This document shows positions 49,824 through 59,322 of a stretch of DNA of 64,000 nt, piece after piece; the stretch's first letter is position 1, and every line of letters begins with the position of its first letter. The stretch comes from Piscirickettsiaceae bacterium (GTDB taxonomy: Bacteria; Pseudomonadota; Gammaproteobacteria; Nitrosococcales; Methylophagaceae), in contig JABSQO010000006.1 of assembly GCA_013215775.1 (NCBI GenBank), forward strand, positions 61,622-125,621. The letters are read 5' to 3'. The translations under genes and the position numbers were made by a program. The notes under the pieces are model-generated. The model was not told the DNA's origin and searched no databases. It was given only the letters and a program-made list of their open reading frames with translations.

Positions 49824-51722
49824 TTAACGACCAATCACCCCGCCATCATTTTTAGTAATGACGACTGTGGCGGATCTTGGTCGACCATTTTTCTGATGAT
49901 CGGGCCAATTACTGGCTGCATTTGGTTTACTTGGTGATTTTTTAACGCCCTGCTGTTTTAACACTGCAGGTACTTCACCTGGATGTTGAATATTAACCCA
50001 CATTGTTTTTAGATCAGGTGTCATCGCCATACCGGTAATTTCACAACCAATCGGACCGGTTAAAAATCGTCGTACTTCACCGGTTATTGGGGCTATAGCT
50101 AACATCTGATTATTACCAAACTGCTCAAATTTTCCTGTGTTTAACTTACTGCTGCTGACATCCGTTTGCACCCAAAGCACCCCACGGTCATCGATCATCA
50201 TGCCATCGGGATTGGCATATTCATCACCGGCTAATGCAAATACTTCCCACTTAAAAGAGGTGCTGGCAGCATCCTCCTCAAGGATCTTAATAATATGGCC
50301 AAAGCTATTGGCATTGCGTGGATTTGCTGCATCCTTTTCTGGCTTTCCGTCCTGCCCTCGATCAGAATTATTGGTCATCGATATATACACACCATGACTA
50401 TTCGAATTAGTGGCAATCCACTCCGGTCTATCCATTGGTGTCGCACCTACCGCATCCGCAGCCAACCGAGCATGCACTAATATATCGGCCTGATCATCAA
50501 AACCATTTTCCTTTGTTAATGGCTCTTTTCCATACAGCAAAGGCAACCAAACACCATTTCCATCTTCATCAAACCGAGCAACATGTAAGATCCCTTCATC
50601 AAGTAATTTACCATGATGAGCACCTTGAGACCCATCCCATGATTTAGTTGTGATGAATTTATAAACATATTCAAACTTAGCATCATCGCCAGAATAAAAG
50701 GCCATTCGGCCATCAGCACCTTTATTAATTGCCACATTCTCATGTGAAAATCGCCCAAGCGCGGTTCGTTTGACGGGTTTACTATCTGGATTATGAGGAT
50801 CAAACTCTACAATCCAACCAAATCGATTGACTTCATTCGGATGTAAGCTGGCATTAAACCTTTCATCATTATGATGCCAACCATAATAGCTATGTTCAAT
50901 GTCGTAGCGTTGCCATGCCCTTTGTTGTTTTTCGCTACTTTTTTCAGTTGAACTTAAGTCAAAATAATCATTGAAATTTTCTTCACAGCTAAGATACGTA
51001 CCCCAAGGAGTTTTGCCATTAGAGCAGTTATTGAATGTGCCTAAAACCTCCTGACCTAAGGGATCAGCTACCGTTTTAATATATGACGTTCCAGCAACAG
51101 GCCCCGATACTGACATCGGGGTAACCGCGGTTATTCGTCGAGCATAATGTGAAGGTCTAACAATCTGCCAGTCCGCATTTTCCTTACGCACTTCAATGAC
51201 TGATATCCCATGAGCATATTGTTCTTTTAATGTCTTTTCTGCTGTGTATGTTTCAGGCGCATCAAATACACCACCATCAATATGCAACATCTGAGCATCA
51301 ATATATTCATGATTCATTACCAGCAAACCATGTTTGGCATTATTAGACCCTTGTGGCAAAGAATAATATTGCACTGCATCATGATGCATTCCTGCTTGTT
51401 GCAACTGATCTTCCGCCGTATTTGATCCGTCCATTTTAAACATTGGACCATCAGAAACAGGATCGCCCCAACGATAAAATACTTGAGCTCGATAACCTTC
51501 AGGCACAACAACAGAATCCAATAAATGTGCTGTAGCTACCGCTTCAAAACCCAACAATGTCGAACTATTTTCTTTTATTTTTTGGCTAATTACCTTTTCA
51601 CTAAAAGCAGGGAAAGGTAATACTACCGCCAGCAATGAACCTAATCCATACTTCACTACCTTGCGACGAGATAACCGTATTTCGATAAGTGCCGCTATGT
51701 CTTTTGAACGATTACTAGCCAT
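49824..51722 (-). CDS. phoX: PhoX-family alkaline phosphatase (DUF839), Tat-exported
   Basis: PhoX enzymes are Ca/Fe-dependent periplasmic phosphomonoesterases, common in marine bacteria. About 632 residues, with a twin-arginine-type signal (LSRRKVVKYGLGSLLAVVLPFPAFSE) and family segments GLLVMNHEYI, FNNCSNGKTPWGTYLSCEENFNDYF, GRFSHENVAI, FYSGDDAKFEYVYKF and a C-terminal FLTGPIGCEITGMAMTPD. I take ATG 51722, just after the queG stop; ATG 51746 would overlap queG and add eight residues. It interrupts the usual orn-queG neighbourhood, so it may be a lineage-specific insertion. The substrate could be another phosphoester. Confidence 0.85.
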   Translation of the reverse strand: MASNRSKDIAALIEIRLSRRKVVKYGLGSLLAVVLPFPAFSEKVISQKIKENSSTLLGFEAVATAHLLDSVVVPEGYRAQVFYRWGDPVSDGPMFKMDGSNTAEDQLQQAGMHHDAVQYYSLPQGSNNAKHGLLVMNHEYIDAQMLHIDGGVFDAPETYTAEKTLKEQYAHGISVIEVRKENADWQIVRPSHYARRITAVTPMSVSGPVAGTSYIKTVADPLGQEVLGTFNNCSNGKTPWGTYLSCEENFNDYFDLSSTEKSSEKQQRAWQRYDIEHSYYGWHHNDERFNASLHPNEVNRFGWIVEFDPHNPDSKPVKRTALGRFSHENVAINKGADGRMAFYSGDDAKFEYVYKFITTKSWDGSQGAHHGKLLDEGILHVARFDEDGNGVWLPLLYGKEPLTKENGFDDQADILVHARLAADAVGATPMDRPEWIATNSNSHGVYISMTNNSDRGQDGKPEKDAANPRNANSFGHIIKILEEDAASTSFKWEVFALAGDEYANPDGMMIDDRGVLWVQTDVSSSKLNTGKFEQFGNNQMLAIAPITGEVRRFLTGPIGCEITGMAMTPDLKTMWVNIQHPGEVPAVLKQQGVKKSPSKPNAASNWPDHQKNGRPRSATVVITKNDGGVIGR

Positions 51723-51724
51723 AC

Positions 51725-52786
51725 TTAATGCTGTTCCAATGCCCATTGGATATGTTCACGTACCAACTCAGAACAATTATCTAGTCGATTTATTAATGCC
51801 GACTTTACTTCCGGCGTAGTCCTCGCATTGCCCAAAGCCACCGCAATATTCCGCAGCCAACATTCATAACCAATTCGCCTAATGGGGCTACCTTCTAATC
51901 TGGTTAAGAACTCCTGCTCAGTCCATGAAAACAAATCCACCAGCTGTGGCGAGTCTAAACCATGTCTCGGAAGATAATCAGATTCTACGGTTGCTTGAGC
52001 AAACTTATTCCAAGGACACACTAGCTGACAATCATCACAACCATAAATGCGATTGCCCATCATCGATCGAAATTCCACCGGAATGGCATCACGTAACTCA
52101 ATCGTCAAATAGGATATACATCGCCTAGCATCAACGTGATACGGTGCCACAATGGCTTGTGTTGGACAGATATCAATACACGATGTGCACGAACCACAGT
52201 GTTCAGATGTTGGATTGGTCAGTGGCAAGGGTAAATCGGTATAGATTTCACCCAAAAAGAAATAAGAACCATGCTCCCGATTAAGGATATTGCTGTGTTT
52301 ACCTAACCAACCTAATCCTGATTTCTCTGCCAATGCTTTTTCCATTACTGGCGCACTATCACAAAAAACCCGAAAACCCATTTCCCCAACTTCTTGTTGG
52401 ATTCTCTTTGAAAGCTTCAACAACCTTTTACGCATCAGTTTATGATAATCGCGGCCCAAGGCATAACGAGAAATAAAGCCTTTTTGATCATCTTCTAATA
52501 CTGACCATGGCTCCTCGGCAATATCAGGCCAATAATCCATCCGCACCGTAATTACCCGAATGGTTCCTGGCACAAGCTCTTCCGGTCGAGTCCGTTTATC
52601 ACCATGACGAACCATATAATCCATTACACCATGAAACCCAGCTTGCACCCAATCTGCCAGTGATTTCTCTGCATTTTGTAGATCAATATCACTTACGCCA
52701 ATCTGCTGAAAACCATAAGATTGTGACCAGCCTTTCATTTTATCGAACAAATCATTTGGCACTAAAGCTGTATTTATTTCGTTCAT
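51725..52786 (-). CDS. queG: Epoxyqueuosine reductase
   Basis: QueG reduces epoxyqueuosine to queuosine in tRNA anticodons using cobalamin and two 4Fe-4S clusters. The 353-residue protein has the cluster motifs CGSCTSCIDICPTQAI and CDDCQLVCPWNKFA, the upstream EKSGLGWLGKHSNILNREHGSYFFLGEIYTDL region and a short HEAT-like C-terminus (LRNIAVALGNARTTPEVKSAL). It is divergent from nnr, as in E. coli, and starts the pair queG-phoX on the minus strand. Confidence 0.95.
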   Translation of the reverse strand: MNEINTALVPNDLFDKMKGWSQSYGFQQIGVSDIDLQNAEKSLADWVQAGFHGVMDYMVRHGDKRTRPEELVPGTIRVITVRMDYWPDIAEEPWSVLEDDQKGFISRYALGRDYHKLMRKRLLKLSKRIQQEVGEMGFRVFCDSAPVMEKALAEKSGLGWLGKHSNILNREHGSYFFLGEIYTDLPLPLTNPTSEHCGSCTSCIDICPTQAIVAPYHVDARRCISYLTIELRDAIPVEFRSMMGNRIYGCDDCQLVCPWNKFAQATVESDYLPRHGLDSPQLVDLFSWTEQEFLTRLEGSPIRRIGYECWLRNIAVALGNARTTPEVKSALINRLDNCSELVREHIQWALEQH

Positions 52787-52977
52787 ACGGGCTATTATAG
52801 GCGACCCAAACTTTATAAGTATTACTTATCCTTTGAATCAAAACATTTGAGTTTTATTGATAGAACAGATCGCCTACACTGCTAGCTCTTCAATAAAATC
52901 ATATATTTAAATAAACCTTAATAAGGGTGCATAAAACTTCCGTACCACTTAAATAATTATGAATTGGAATAAATTCT

Positions 52978-54465
52978 ATGCTTAATTTGCCACATAATCT
53001 CTACACCGCTGAACAAACACGTGAACTCGACCGGATATTGACTAAGCAATATAATATTTCAAAGGCCACACTAATGGCTCGCGCTGGTAACGCCGCATTA
53101 ACATGTATAAAAAACCACTGGCCACAATCAGAAAGGCTGTTGGTAATCTGTGGTACCGGCAATAATGGTGGTGACGGTTTTGAACTTGCCCAAGCAGCCG
53201 TAAGTGCAAATTATCGTGTTGCAGTCTTTCAGGTAGGTAATAACAGCTCTCTAAGTGAAGAAACAGATGCTGCTCGATGTGCACTGCTGGCGACAGGAGT
53301 TGAAATTCAACAATTTGAAGATACACTTCCTTCCACGGATATCATTGTTGATGCGCTGATTGGAACTGGATTAAATCGTGAAGTAGTAAATGAACATAAA
53401 GCCGTTATTGATGCTATCAATAACGTCCGTCGCACTCCTGTGTTATCACTTGATATACCTTCAGGTCTACATGCAGATAATGGTAGCGCAATGGGTTGTG
53501 CTGTTAAGGCAACCATTTGCTTAAGTTTTATGGGGCTGAATAAAGGCTTATTTATCGGTGACGGACCAAATTATAGCGGTGAGGTCTGCTTTGATTCACT
53601 CAACATCCCTTCTGCTATCTACAAAGATTTCGATCCTATTGCTCGTCGCGTCAGTCTAGAAAATGATGGTGCTCGGTTAGCACCACGCGAACGTACTGGT
53701 CATAAAGGTTTATACGGTCATTTACTTATTATTGGTGGTGACCATGGCATGTCTGGAGCCGCTCGTGTTGCTGCCGAAGCTGGCGCCCGAGTAGGTGCAG
53801 GCTTAACCAGTATTGCAACACGCTCCGATCATGGTCCTTTACTCAATCTCGTACGACCAGAATTGATGTGTTATGGCGTCGAAAATGCAGATGATCTTGC
53901 GCCATTGATGCAACGAGCTAATGCCTTAACCGTTGGCCCAGGCTTGGGTCAATATGAATGGGGAGAAATGCTATTCCAACAGGCCATCAAAAGCACCCTC
54001 CCTATGGTGGTAGATGCAGATGCACTCAATATGTTGAGCCAAAACCCGCAGCATCATGATAACTGGATTTTAACACCACATCCTGGTGAAGCTGCACGTT
54101 TATTAAACTGCTCATCAGCTGATATTCAAGCTGACCGATTTGATGCTGTACAAGAATTACAAAGCCGATATGGTGGTGTAGCCGTATTGAAAGGTTCCGG
54201 TACGCTGATTTACAATGGCAACTCTCCCACCCGACTCTCAACATGGGGTAACCCTGGTATGGGTAGTGGCGGTATGGGTGATGTACTTGCAGGCGTTATT
54301 GGTGGATTACTCGCACAAGGTTTTCCGTTAATGGATGCCGCTTGTGTTGGCGTAACACTACATGGCATGGCAGGTGATAAAGCGGCAGAAAAAGATGGCG
54401 AACGCGGCATGTTAGCGATGGATCTTGTGCCACACCTTAGACATTTATCTAACCTTATCTATTAA
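52978..54465 (+). CDS. nnr: Bifunctional NAD(P)H-hydrate epimerase / dehydratase
   Basis: Nnr repairs hydrated NADH and NADPH: the N-terminal YjeF domain (about 1-215) epimerises, and the C-terminal ribokinase-like domain (about 225-490) is the ADP-dependent dehydratase. Visible motifs include ICGTGNNGGDGFELA, SLDIPSGLHADNG, HKGLYGHLLIIGGDHGMSGAARVAAEA, VDADALNML, LTPHPGEAARL and NPGMGSGGMGDVLAGVIGGLLAQG. It heads nnr-tsaE-ami-mutL; the 190-base gap to divergent queG is AT-rich and should hold both promoters. Confidence 0.96.
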   Translation: MLNLPHNLYTAEQTRELDRILTKQYNISKATLMARAGNAALTCIKNHWPQSERLLVICGTGNNGGDGFELAQAAVSANYRVAVFQVGNNSSLSEETDAARCALLATGVEIQQFEDTLPSTDIIVDALIGTGLNREVVNEHKAVIDAINNVRRTPVLSLDIPSGLHADNGSAMGCAVKATICLSFMGLNKGLFIGDGPNYSGEVCFDSLNIPSAIYKDFDPIARRVSLENDGARLAPRERTGHKGLYGHLLIIGGDHGMSGAARVAAEAGARVGAGLTSIATRSDHGPLLNLVRPELMCYGVENADDLAPLMQRANALTVGPGLGQYEWGEMLFQQAIKSTLPMVVDADALNMLSQNPQHHDNWILTPHPGEAARLLNCSSADIQADRFDAVQELQSRYGGVAVLKGSGTLIYNGNSPTRLSTWGNPGMGSGGMGDVLAGVIGGLLAQGFPLMDAACVGVTLHGMAGDKAAEKDGERGMLAMDLVPHLRHLSNLIY

Positions 54466-54488
54466 TAAAACCATTTAAAAAATCGTGC

Positions 54489-54944
54489 ATGGAAATCTAT
54501 CTTGCGGATGAGTCCGCTACATTAGAGTTAGGTAAACAACTTGCTCAACACTGTCCTAAACAACTGTTTATTATGCATCTCGAAGGTGATCTTGGTGCGG
54601 GTAAAACAACTTTATCGCGTGGACTTATTCAACAGCTAGGTCACAAAGGTAATGTAAAAAGCCCAACATATACACTTGTTGAACGTTACGACTTAACAGA
54701 TAAACTTGTTTTTCATTTTGATTTGTATCGTTTAAGCGATCCCGAAGAACTTGAATTTCTTGGTCTAGACGATTATTTCAGCGAGAATACACTCTGCTTA
54801 ATAGAATGGGCAAAACAAGGGGGGGACTATCTACCTGAACCCGATCTTACCCTTTCATTACGCTACAAAAATGAAGGTCGATTAGTCACGATTTCTGCAC
54901 ATTCCTCTGCCGGTCAAATACTCTGCAACACTCTTAATAAATAA
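54489..54944 (+). CDS. tsaE: tRNA threonylcarbamoyladenosine biosynthesis ATPase TsaE
   Basis: TsaE is the ATPase that, with TsaB and TsaD, transfers the threonylcarbamoyl group to A37 of ANN-decoding tRNAs. The 151-residue protein has Walker A GDLGAGKTT at 33-41, SPTYTLVERY, HFDLYRLSDPEELEFLGLDDYF and LIEWAKQGGDYLP, all family hallmarks. It lies between nnr and the amidase gene, the same position as in E. coli. Confidence 0.97.
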   Translation: MEIYLADESATLELGKQLAQHCPKQLFIMHLEGDLGAGKTTLSRGLIQQLGHKGNVKSPTYTLVERYDLTDKLVFHFDLYRLSDPEELEFLGLDDYFSENTLCLIEWAKQGGDYLPEPDLTLSLRYKNEGRLVTISAHSSAGQILCNTLNK

Positions 54945-55043
54945 TTCAAGTTTATCTGCTATCTTATTTATTGTTAAAAGAAAACTTGATTTTTACAGCC
55001 CATAATTACACAATACGCCCTAAGGGATATTGGGGTTCAAATT

Positions 55044-56408
55044 ATGCACAGATTTTTATTAAGTCTGTTATTACTAACGCTATCGATAAATAGCTGGGCA
55101 ACCACTATTGCCGCAGTACGTTTATCGCACTCTGATGCCGATACTCGCTTGGTCTTTGACCTCAGTGATAAGGTTAATTACAGTTTATTCACTTTAAAAA
55201 ATCCTGAACGCTTAGTTATTGATCTTAAGCAAACTAAACAACCCCACACATTAACTATTCCAAATCTAAAAAACACACCCATTCGCAATCTTCGCTATGC
55301 CACTTGGGATAAAAATGTTCTGCGTATAGTGCTTGACCTCGATAAGCCATTACAATTTGAAAGCCAAACTCTACCGCCCAGTGATGGTCGATTCCACCGT
55401 CTTGTTATTGACTTACACGACACTGCAATTAAACAAGCACAGAGCAAGCCTGTTGGTACCCCAAAACCCACACTGACAACCTCGGCCCCAATAAAAGCTA
55501 AGCCAGAACCTATCATCAAGGCAGTTACAGCCCCTGTTATCAAGAGAGTTGTCGCACCCACCATCAAACGTGATCTCATTATTGCAATAGATCCCGGGCA
55601 TGGCGGACAAGATTCCGGTGCATTAGGTAAACGCGGCACGAAAGAAAAAGATATTGTGCTCTCTATTGCTCGTCGACTTGCCAAACTCGTTAACGATGAG
55701 CCCGGTATGCGAGCCTATTTAACTCGTGATAAAGATATTTTCATCCCTCTTCGGCAACGAATTAAACGTGCACGCGAACAAAAAGCAGATATGTTTATTT
55801 CTATTCATGCTGATGCATTCCGTAATCATAAAGCGAGAGGAGCCTCTGTTTTTGTATTGTCTGAACGAGGGGCAAGTAGTGAAGCAGCACAACTATTAGC
55901 CGACAAAGAAAATGCAGCCGATCTCGCAGGTGGGATTAGCTTAGAAGACAAAGATGACCTACTCGCTTCGGTATTACTTGATTTATCTCAAACCGCTAGT
56001 CTTGAAGCTAGTCTAGAAGTCGCTAATACCGTACTTTCCGGCTTGAAACGTGTCGGTTATGTTCATAAAAAACACGTCGAATCTGCTGCTTTTGTAGTCT
56101 TAAAATCACCTGACATACCCTCTATATTAGTTGAAACAGCCTTTATTTCTAATCCAGATGAAGAGAGAAAATTAAAAACCAGCAACCATCAAATCAAATT
56201 GGCTCGTGCCATGCTGTCCGGTATTCGGAACTATTTTCAGCGAAATCCACTTCCCGGCACCACTCTTTCCCAACAACATATTGTGAGTAGTGGGGATACA
56301 CTCAGCACCATTGCTCAACGTTATCAGATCAGTCTAGCTAATCTTAAATCAAACAACGATCTCACTAGTAATCGTCTTAGAGTAGGTGACGTTCTCAGAA
56401 TCCCATAA
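55044..56408 (+). CDS. N-acetylmuramoyl-L-alanine amidase (AmiB/AmiC type)
   Basis: A periplasmic zinc amidase that cuts peptide stems from peptidoglycan to split daughter cells. Modules: signal peptide (about 1-19), AMIN domain (about 22-115) for septal targeting, a Pro/Lys-rich linker, Amidase_3 catalytic domain (about 180-405) with zinc His in DPGHGGQDSGA, Glu in GTKEKDIVL and His in SIHADAF, and a C-terminal LysM (about 410-453, HIVSSGDTLSTIAQRY). The arrangement equals E. coli AmiB, and the gene sits before mutL as amiB does. The regulatory helix insert typical of EnvC/NlpD-activated amidases is seen around ERGASSEAAQLLADKENAADLAGG. Confidence 0.94.
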   Translation: MHRFLLSLLLLTLSINSWATTIAAVRLSHSDADTRLVFDLSDKVNYSLFTLKNPERLVIDLKQTKQPHTLTIPNLKNTPIRNLRYATWDKNVLRIVLDLDKPLQFESQTLPPSDGRFHRLVIDLHDTAIKQAQSKPVGTPKPTLTTSAPIKAKPEPIIKAVTAPVIKRVVAPTIKRDLIIAIDPGHGGQDSGALGKRGTKEKDIVLSIARRLAKLVNDEPGMRAYLTRDKDIFIPLRQRIKRAREQKADMFISIHADAFRNHKARGASVFVLSERGASSEAAQLLADKENAADLAGGISLEDKDDLLASVLLDLSQTASLEASLEVANTVLSGLKRVGYVHKKHVESAAFVVLKSPDIPSILVETAFISNPDEERKLKTSNHQIKLARAMLSGIRNYFQRNPLPGTTLSQQHIVSSGDTLSTIAQRYQISLANLKSNNDLTSNRLRVGDVLRIP

Positions 56409-56448
56409 CGGGTATTTTATCGCGATAACTTACTGTTAGAATAGCCTG

Positions 56449-58086
56449 ATGTCAGCAAGCATCCGCATCCAATCACTACCCTTACATCTAGCGAATCAGA
56501 TAGCCGCTGGCGAAGTTATCGAACGTCCCGCATCTGTCGTGAAAGAGCTTGTCGAGAATAGTTTAGATGCTGGTGCAACACAGGTTTATATTGATATTGA
56601 AGGTGCTGGAAGCCAATTAATCCGAGTGAGCGATAATGGTGCCGGCATTCACCCTGACGACTTATCACTGGCACTCAGTCGCCACGCCACCAGCAAACTA
56701 CATTCAACTGAACAACTCACTCATATAGCTAGTCTTGGTTTTCGTGGTGAAGCATTACCCAGTATCGCCTCTATTTCAGAATTGACACTTAGTTCCCGAC
56801 AACAAAATAGTGATTGTGGCTGGCAGATTTCTATTGATAAAGAAAATAATACCCCTGTTTCACATCCGATTGGCACTACCGTAGAGGTGCGCGATTTATT
56901 CTTTAATGTTCCAGCTAGACGTCGATTCCTACGTGGTGACAAAACAGAACAACTCCACATTAATACCACGCTCAATCGCTTAGCACTAAGTCAGTTTGAA
57001 ATTGGTTTTCAATGGCAATTGTCAGCAACTAGTCACATCAAATTACCCGCAGCCATTACACCTGAACAACAACAACAACGTATCGCTAAAATTTGTGGAA
57101 AAACCTTTATCAATAATTGCATATATATCCAGCAACAATTTGATGAGATCAATCTAAGTGGTTGGTTGGGAAAAGCAGAAGCTCACCGCCCACAGACAGA
57201 TGTAAATTATTTCTTTATTAACGGACGCGTTATTCGTGATCGTGTAATTAATCATGCTATTCGGCAAGCTTATTCCGATCTTATCCCCACTGGCCGCTAC
57301 CCCGCCTTTGTGTTGTATTTAACGCTGCCACTTGACCGAGTCGACATTAATGTCCACCCCACTAAACATGAAGTCCGTTTTCGTGATGCCAGACTGATCC
57401 ATGGGCTGATCACTCGCGCCTTGCAAGATGCGCTTGGGTCACGTCAATCATCACCAAATAATGTACCGACCGATCAATCTGCAAACAAACCTCTAGCCCA
57501 TCATATCGCTGAAGATGCAGGTGATTATCAACAGAAAGACGAGCCCACTCTCGCAAACATCAATAACATTAACTCATCTGCTCAACTACTACATCAACGT
57601 TATCTGATCACCCAACTCGCAGGTGAATCTTTACTATTTGATTTGCAACAAGCTGAGCACTCACTACGCTTGCAACAACTGCAGCATGCCATCGCAACAA
57701 ACTCGCTTAGCTCTCGCCCTATATTAGTTCCTATAAAAATAATGCTAGAACAATCACAACAGCAAATAATGATTGAGAATCAAACTGAGTTAACAGCACT
57801 GGGAATTACATTCCAAGCCAATGATGATCATCTATTAATTAAATCTATTCCTAGTTTATTAGCCCAAGTTGATATTGCTCCGCTTATTTCTACAATAGCT
57901 TGTTACCTTAGTGATAAAACCATCAGTAACCATTCGCTTAATCTTATTTTAGAGCAACAATTACCGATGCTTCCCATCCTCAATTTACAACAAGCGGAAA
58001 CCATTGTTCGGCAACTATCTTCCATAAACATCAGTGACAAATGGTGTCGACAACTTGATCATAAAACCCTTAGTAGCTTATTCTAA
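56449..58086 (+). CDS. mutL: DNA mismatch repair protein MutL
   Basis: MutL couples mismatch recognition by MutS to strand incision. The GHKL ATPase domain is intact: IAAGEVIERPASVVKELVENSLDAGAT, DNGAGI, and SLGFRGEALPSIASISE, followed by the transducer domain with FFINGRVIRDR and VDINVHPTKHEVRF. A variable linker (about 335-385) leads to a C-terminal dimerisation domain. The DQHA(X)2E(X)4E endonuclease motif is absent: the matching place reads LLFDLQQAEHSLRLQQL. It therefore resembles the E. coli type that relies on a separate nuclease. Length 545 is slightly short because of the linker. Confidence 0.96.
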   Translation: MSASIRIQSLPLHLANQIAAGEVIERPASVVKELVENSLDAGATQVYIDIEGAGSQLIRVSDNGAGIHPDDLSLALSRHATSKLHSTEQLTHIASLGFRGEALPSIASISELTLSSRQQNSDCGWQISIDKENNTPVSHPIGTTVEVRDLFFNVPARRRFLRGDKTEQLHINTTLNRLALSQFEIGFQWQLSATSHIKLPAAITPEQQQQRIAKICGKTFINNCIYIQQQFDEINLSGWLGKAEAHRPQTDVNYFFINGRVIRDRVINHAIRQAYSDLIPTGRYPAFVLYLTLPLDRVDINVHPTKHEVRFRDARLIHGLITRALQDALGSRQSSPNNVPTDQSANKPLAHHIAEDAGDYQQKDEPTLANINNINSSAQLLHQRYLITQLAGESLLFDLQQAEHSLRLQQLQHAIATNSLSSRPILVPIKIMLEQSQQQIMIENQTELTALGITFQANDDHLLIKSIPSLLAQVDIAPLISTIACYLSDKTISNHSLNLILEQQLPMLPILNLQQAETIVRQLSSINISDKWCRQLDHKTLSSLF

Positions 58087-58115
58087 AGATTAGTTACTTA
58101 GGATAGAGAAACAAA

Positions 58116-59237
58116 ATGGAAAAATTAGCACAATCTAAACCATTACTTATCCCTGCTTTCTTAGCATTATCAGTGTTAGGATTGTTTGGATTATTACTGT
58201 TCTCTGACTTTGAACTTTTACGAACAGAACACACGCTGAATCCTCCCATTGATATTATTGAACAACAGCCGCCATTAACGATTATTGAGCAAGTAGATGA
58301 AGCGCCTACTCAAGAGCAAGTTATTGAACAAGAGGCCGAAGTTTTTATCGAAAAACTCGCTGAACCACAGCAACAATCCATCACCATTAATGAACAACAA
58401 GACCAATTTGTCCGCCACGATAGTGTTATTACGCTTCCTAAGTTAGAACATCGGATAACGTCTATTGAAGAACTACTCGCCGATCCAAATTTAGATTTGG
58501 ACACACCCATCACACTAATCTATACCACGCAGGTAGAACGCCAAACAACTTTGGCTGAGCTCAGTGATAAATATGAAGATCACACCATGATCATCACAAT
58601 TATTAACCAGCAAGGTCAAAAACAGACTAAACCCTTATTTGAATTTCTCAATCAAGATAATGTTGATCTTACGGCTACCATCACTCACATCACCGAACAA
58701 AAACACAGTGTACAAACAAATTTGAGCAAGTTGGCCTTGATTACAGATATAAGCCATCAAAAATCAATCATCGCCACTATCAATCATGGTATTCAAGAAT
58801 TATCTGTCAAAGAAATTATTCAATCCGGCGAATTGCCTGACAATGCATTATTTTATCTGCATCGCGTGACCAGACACGATCAACAAGGTCTATGGGGTAT
58901 TATTCAATCTGGATTAATTGATAAGTTTAGACAAGGTGTACACATCGAAGGTATTGCGACTAATAAAGACTCGGTACAAGTCATTATTCCCGCTGATGCA
59001 GATGAAAAACTATCGTCAGGATTAAGTTCTTTCTTAGGAAAGATTTTGAACCATAAGGTTAATTCAAGTTATGTTTATAACTTTAGTACCCATACCATGA
59101 GTAATGATCCAAACCAGATCCATCCTGGGCAACAACTCATCATGATTCACTTCTCACCACAAGAACTTAGCCAGATTTATCAATTCTTTTCTGACCGACG
59201 TAATCAAGGCATCGAAACCTTTTCTATCAATGATTAA
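58116..59237 (+). CDS. Unknown single-pass membrane protein with possible divergent LysM
   Basis: Not recognised. The 373-residue protein has one N-terminal transmembrane helix (about 10-30), then a Gln/Glu-rich periplasmic stalk (about 45-100). Two similar segments follow (DLDTPITLIYTTQVERQTTLAEL, about 129-151, and DLTATITHITEQKHSVQTNLSKL, about 189-211), and a third related one may be ALFYLHRVTRHDQQGLWGII near 248-267. HRVTRHDQQGLWGII and the later DPNQIHPGQQLIMI resemble the two ends of a LysM fold separated by a large insert. It follows mutL by 29 bases, where miaA often lies in other gammaproteobacteria, so it probably shares the nnr-mutL transcript. A peptidoglycan-associated role is inference. 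Confidence 0.7.
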   Translation: MEKLAQSKPLLIPAFLALSVLGLFGLLLFSDFELLRTEHTLNPPIDIIEQQPPLTIIEQVDEAPTQEQVIEQEAEVFIEKLAEPQQQSITINEQQDQFVRHDSVITLPKLEHRITSIEELLADPNLDLDTPITLIYTTQVERQTTLAELSDKYEDHTMIITIINQQGQKQTKPLFEFLNQDNVDLTATITHITEQKHSVQTNLSKLALITDISHQKSIIATINHGIQELSVKEIIQSGELPDNALFYLHRVTRHDQQGLWGIIQSGLIDKFRQGVHIEGIATNKDSVQVIIPADADEKLSSGLSSFLGKILNHKVNSSYVYNFSTHTMSNDPNQIHPGQQLIMIHFSPQELSQIYQFFSDRRNQGIETFSIND

Positions 59238-59239
59238 TG

Positions 59240-59314
59240 ATGCTCGATTTATTGTTTTTAGTTGTCGTCGGACTCATCATTGCTGCTGCATTTATTGTTG
59301 CTAACAAAGATTAA
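59240..59314 (+). CDS. Candidate very small single-helix membrane protein
   Basis: An ORF of 24 residues reading MLDLLFLVVVGLIIAAAFIVANKD: one hydrophobic helix with a charged C-terminal end. An adjacent ATG at 59237 overlaps the stop of the unknown protein before it (TAATGATG), so coupled translation is possible. It is too short for usual gene calls and could be chance; a membrane helix with polar ends right after a membrane protein gene makes it worth recording. Confidence 0.35.
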   Translation: MLDLLFLVVVGLIIAAAFIVANKD

Positions 59315-59322
59315 ATCTGTTT

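Noticed and set aside
55295..55684. 129-codon open frame opposite the amidase gene
   Set aside because: Antisense to the AMIN-linker-catalytic region; no independent evidence of coding.
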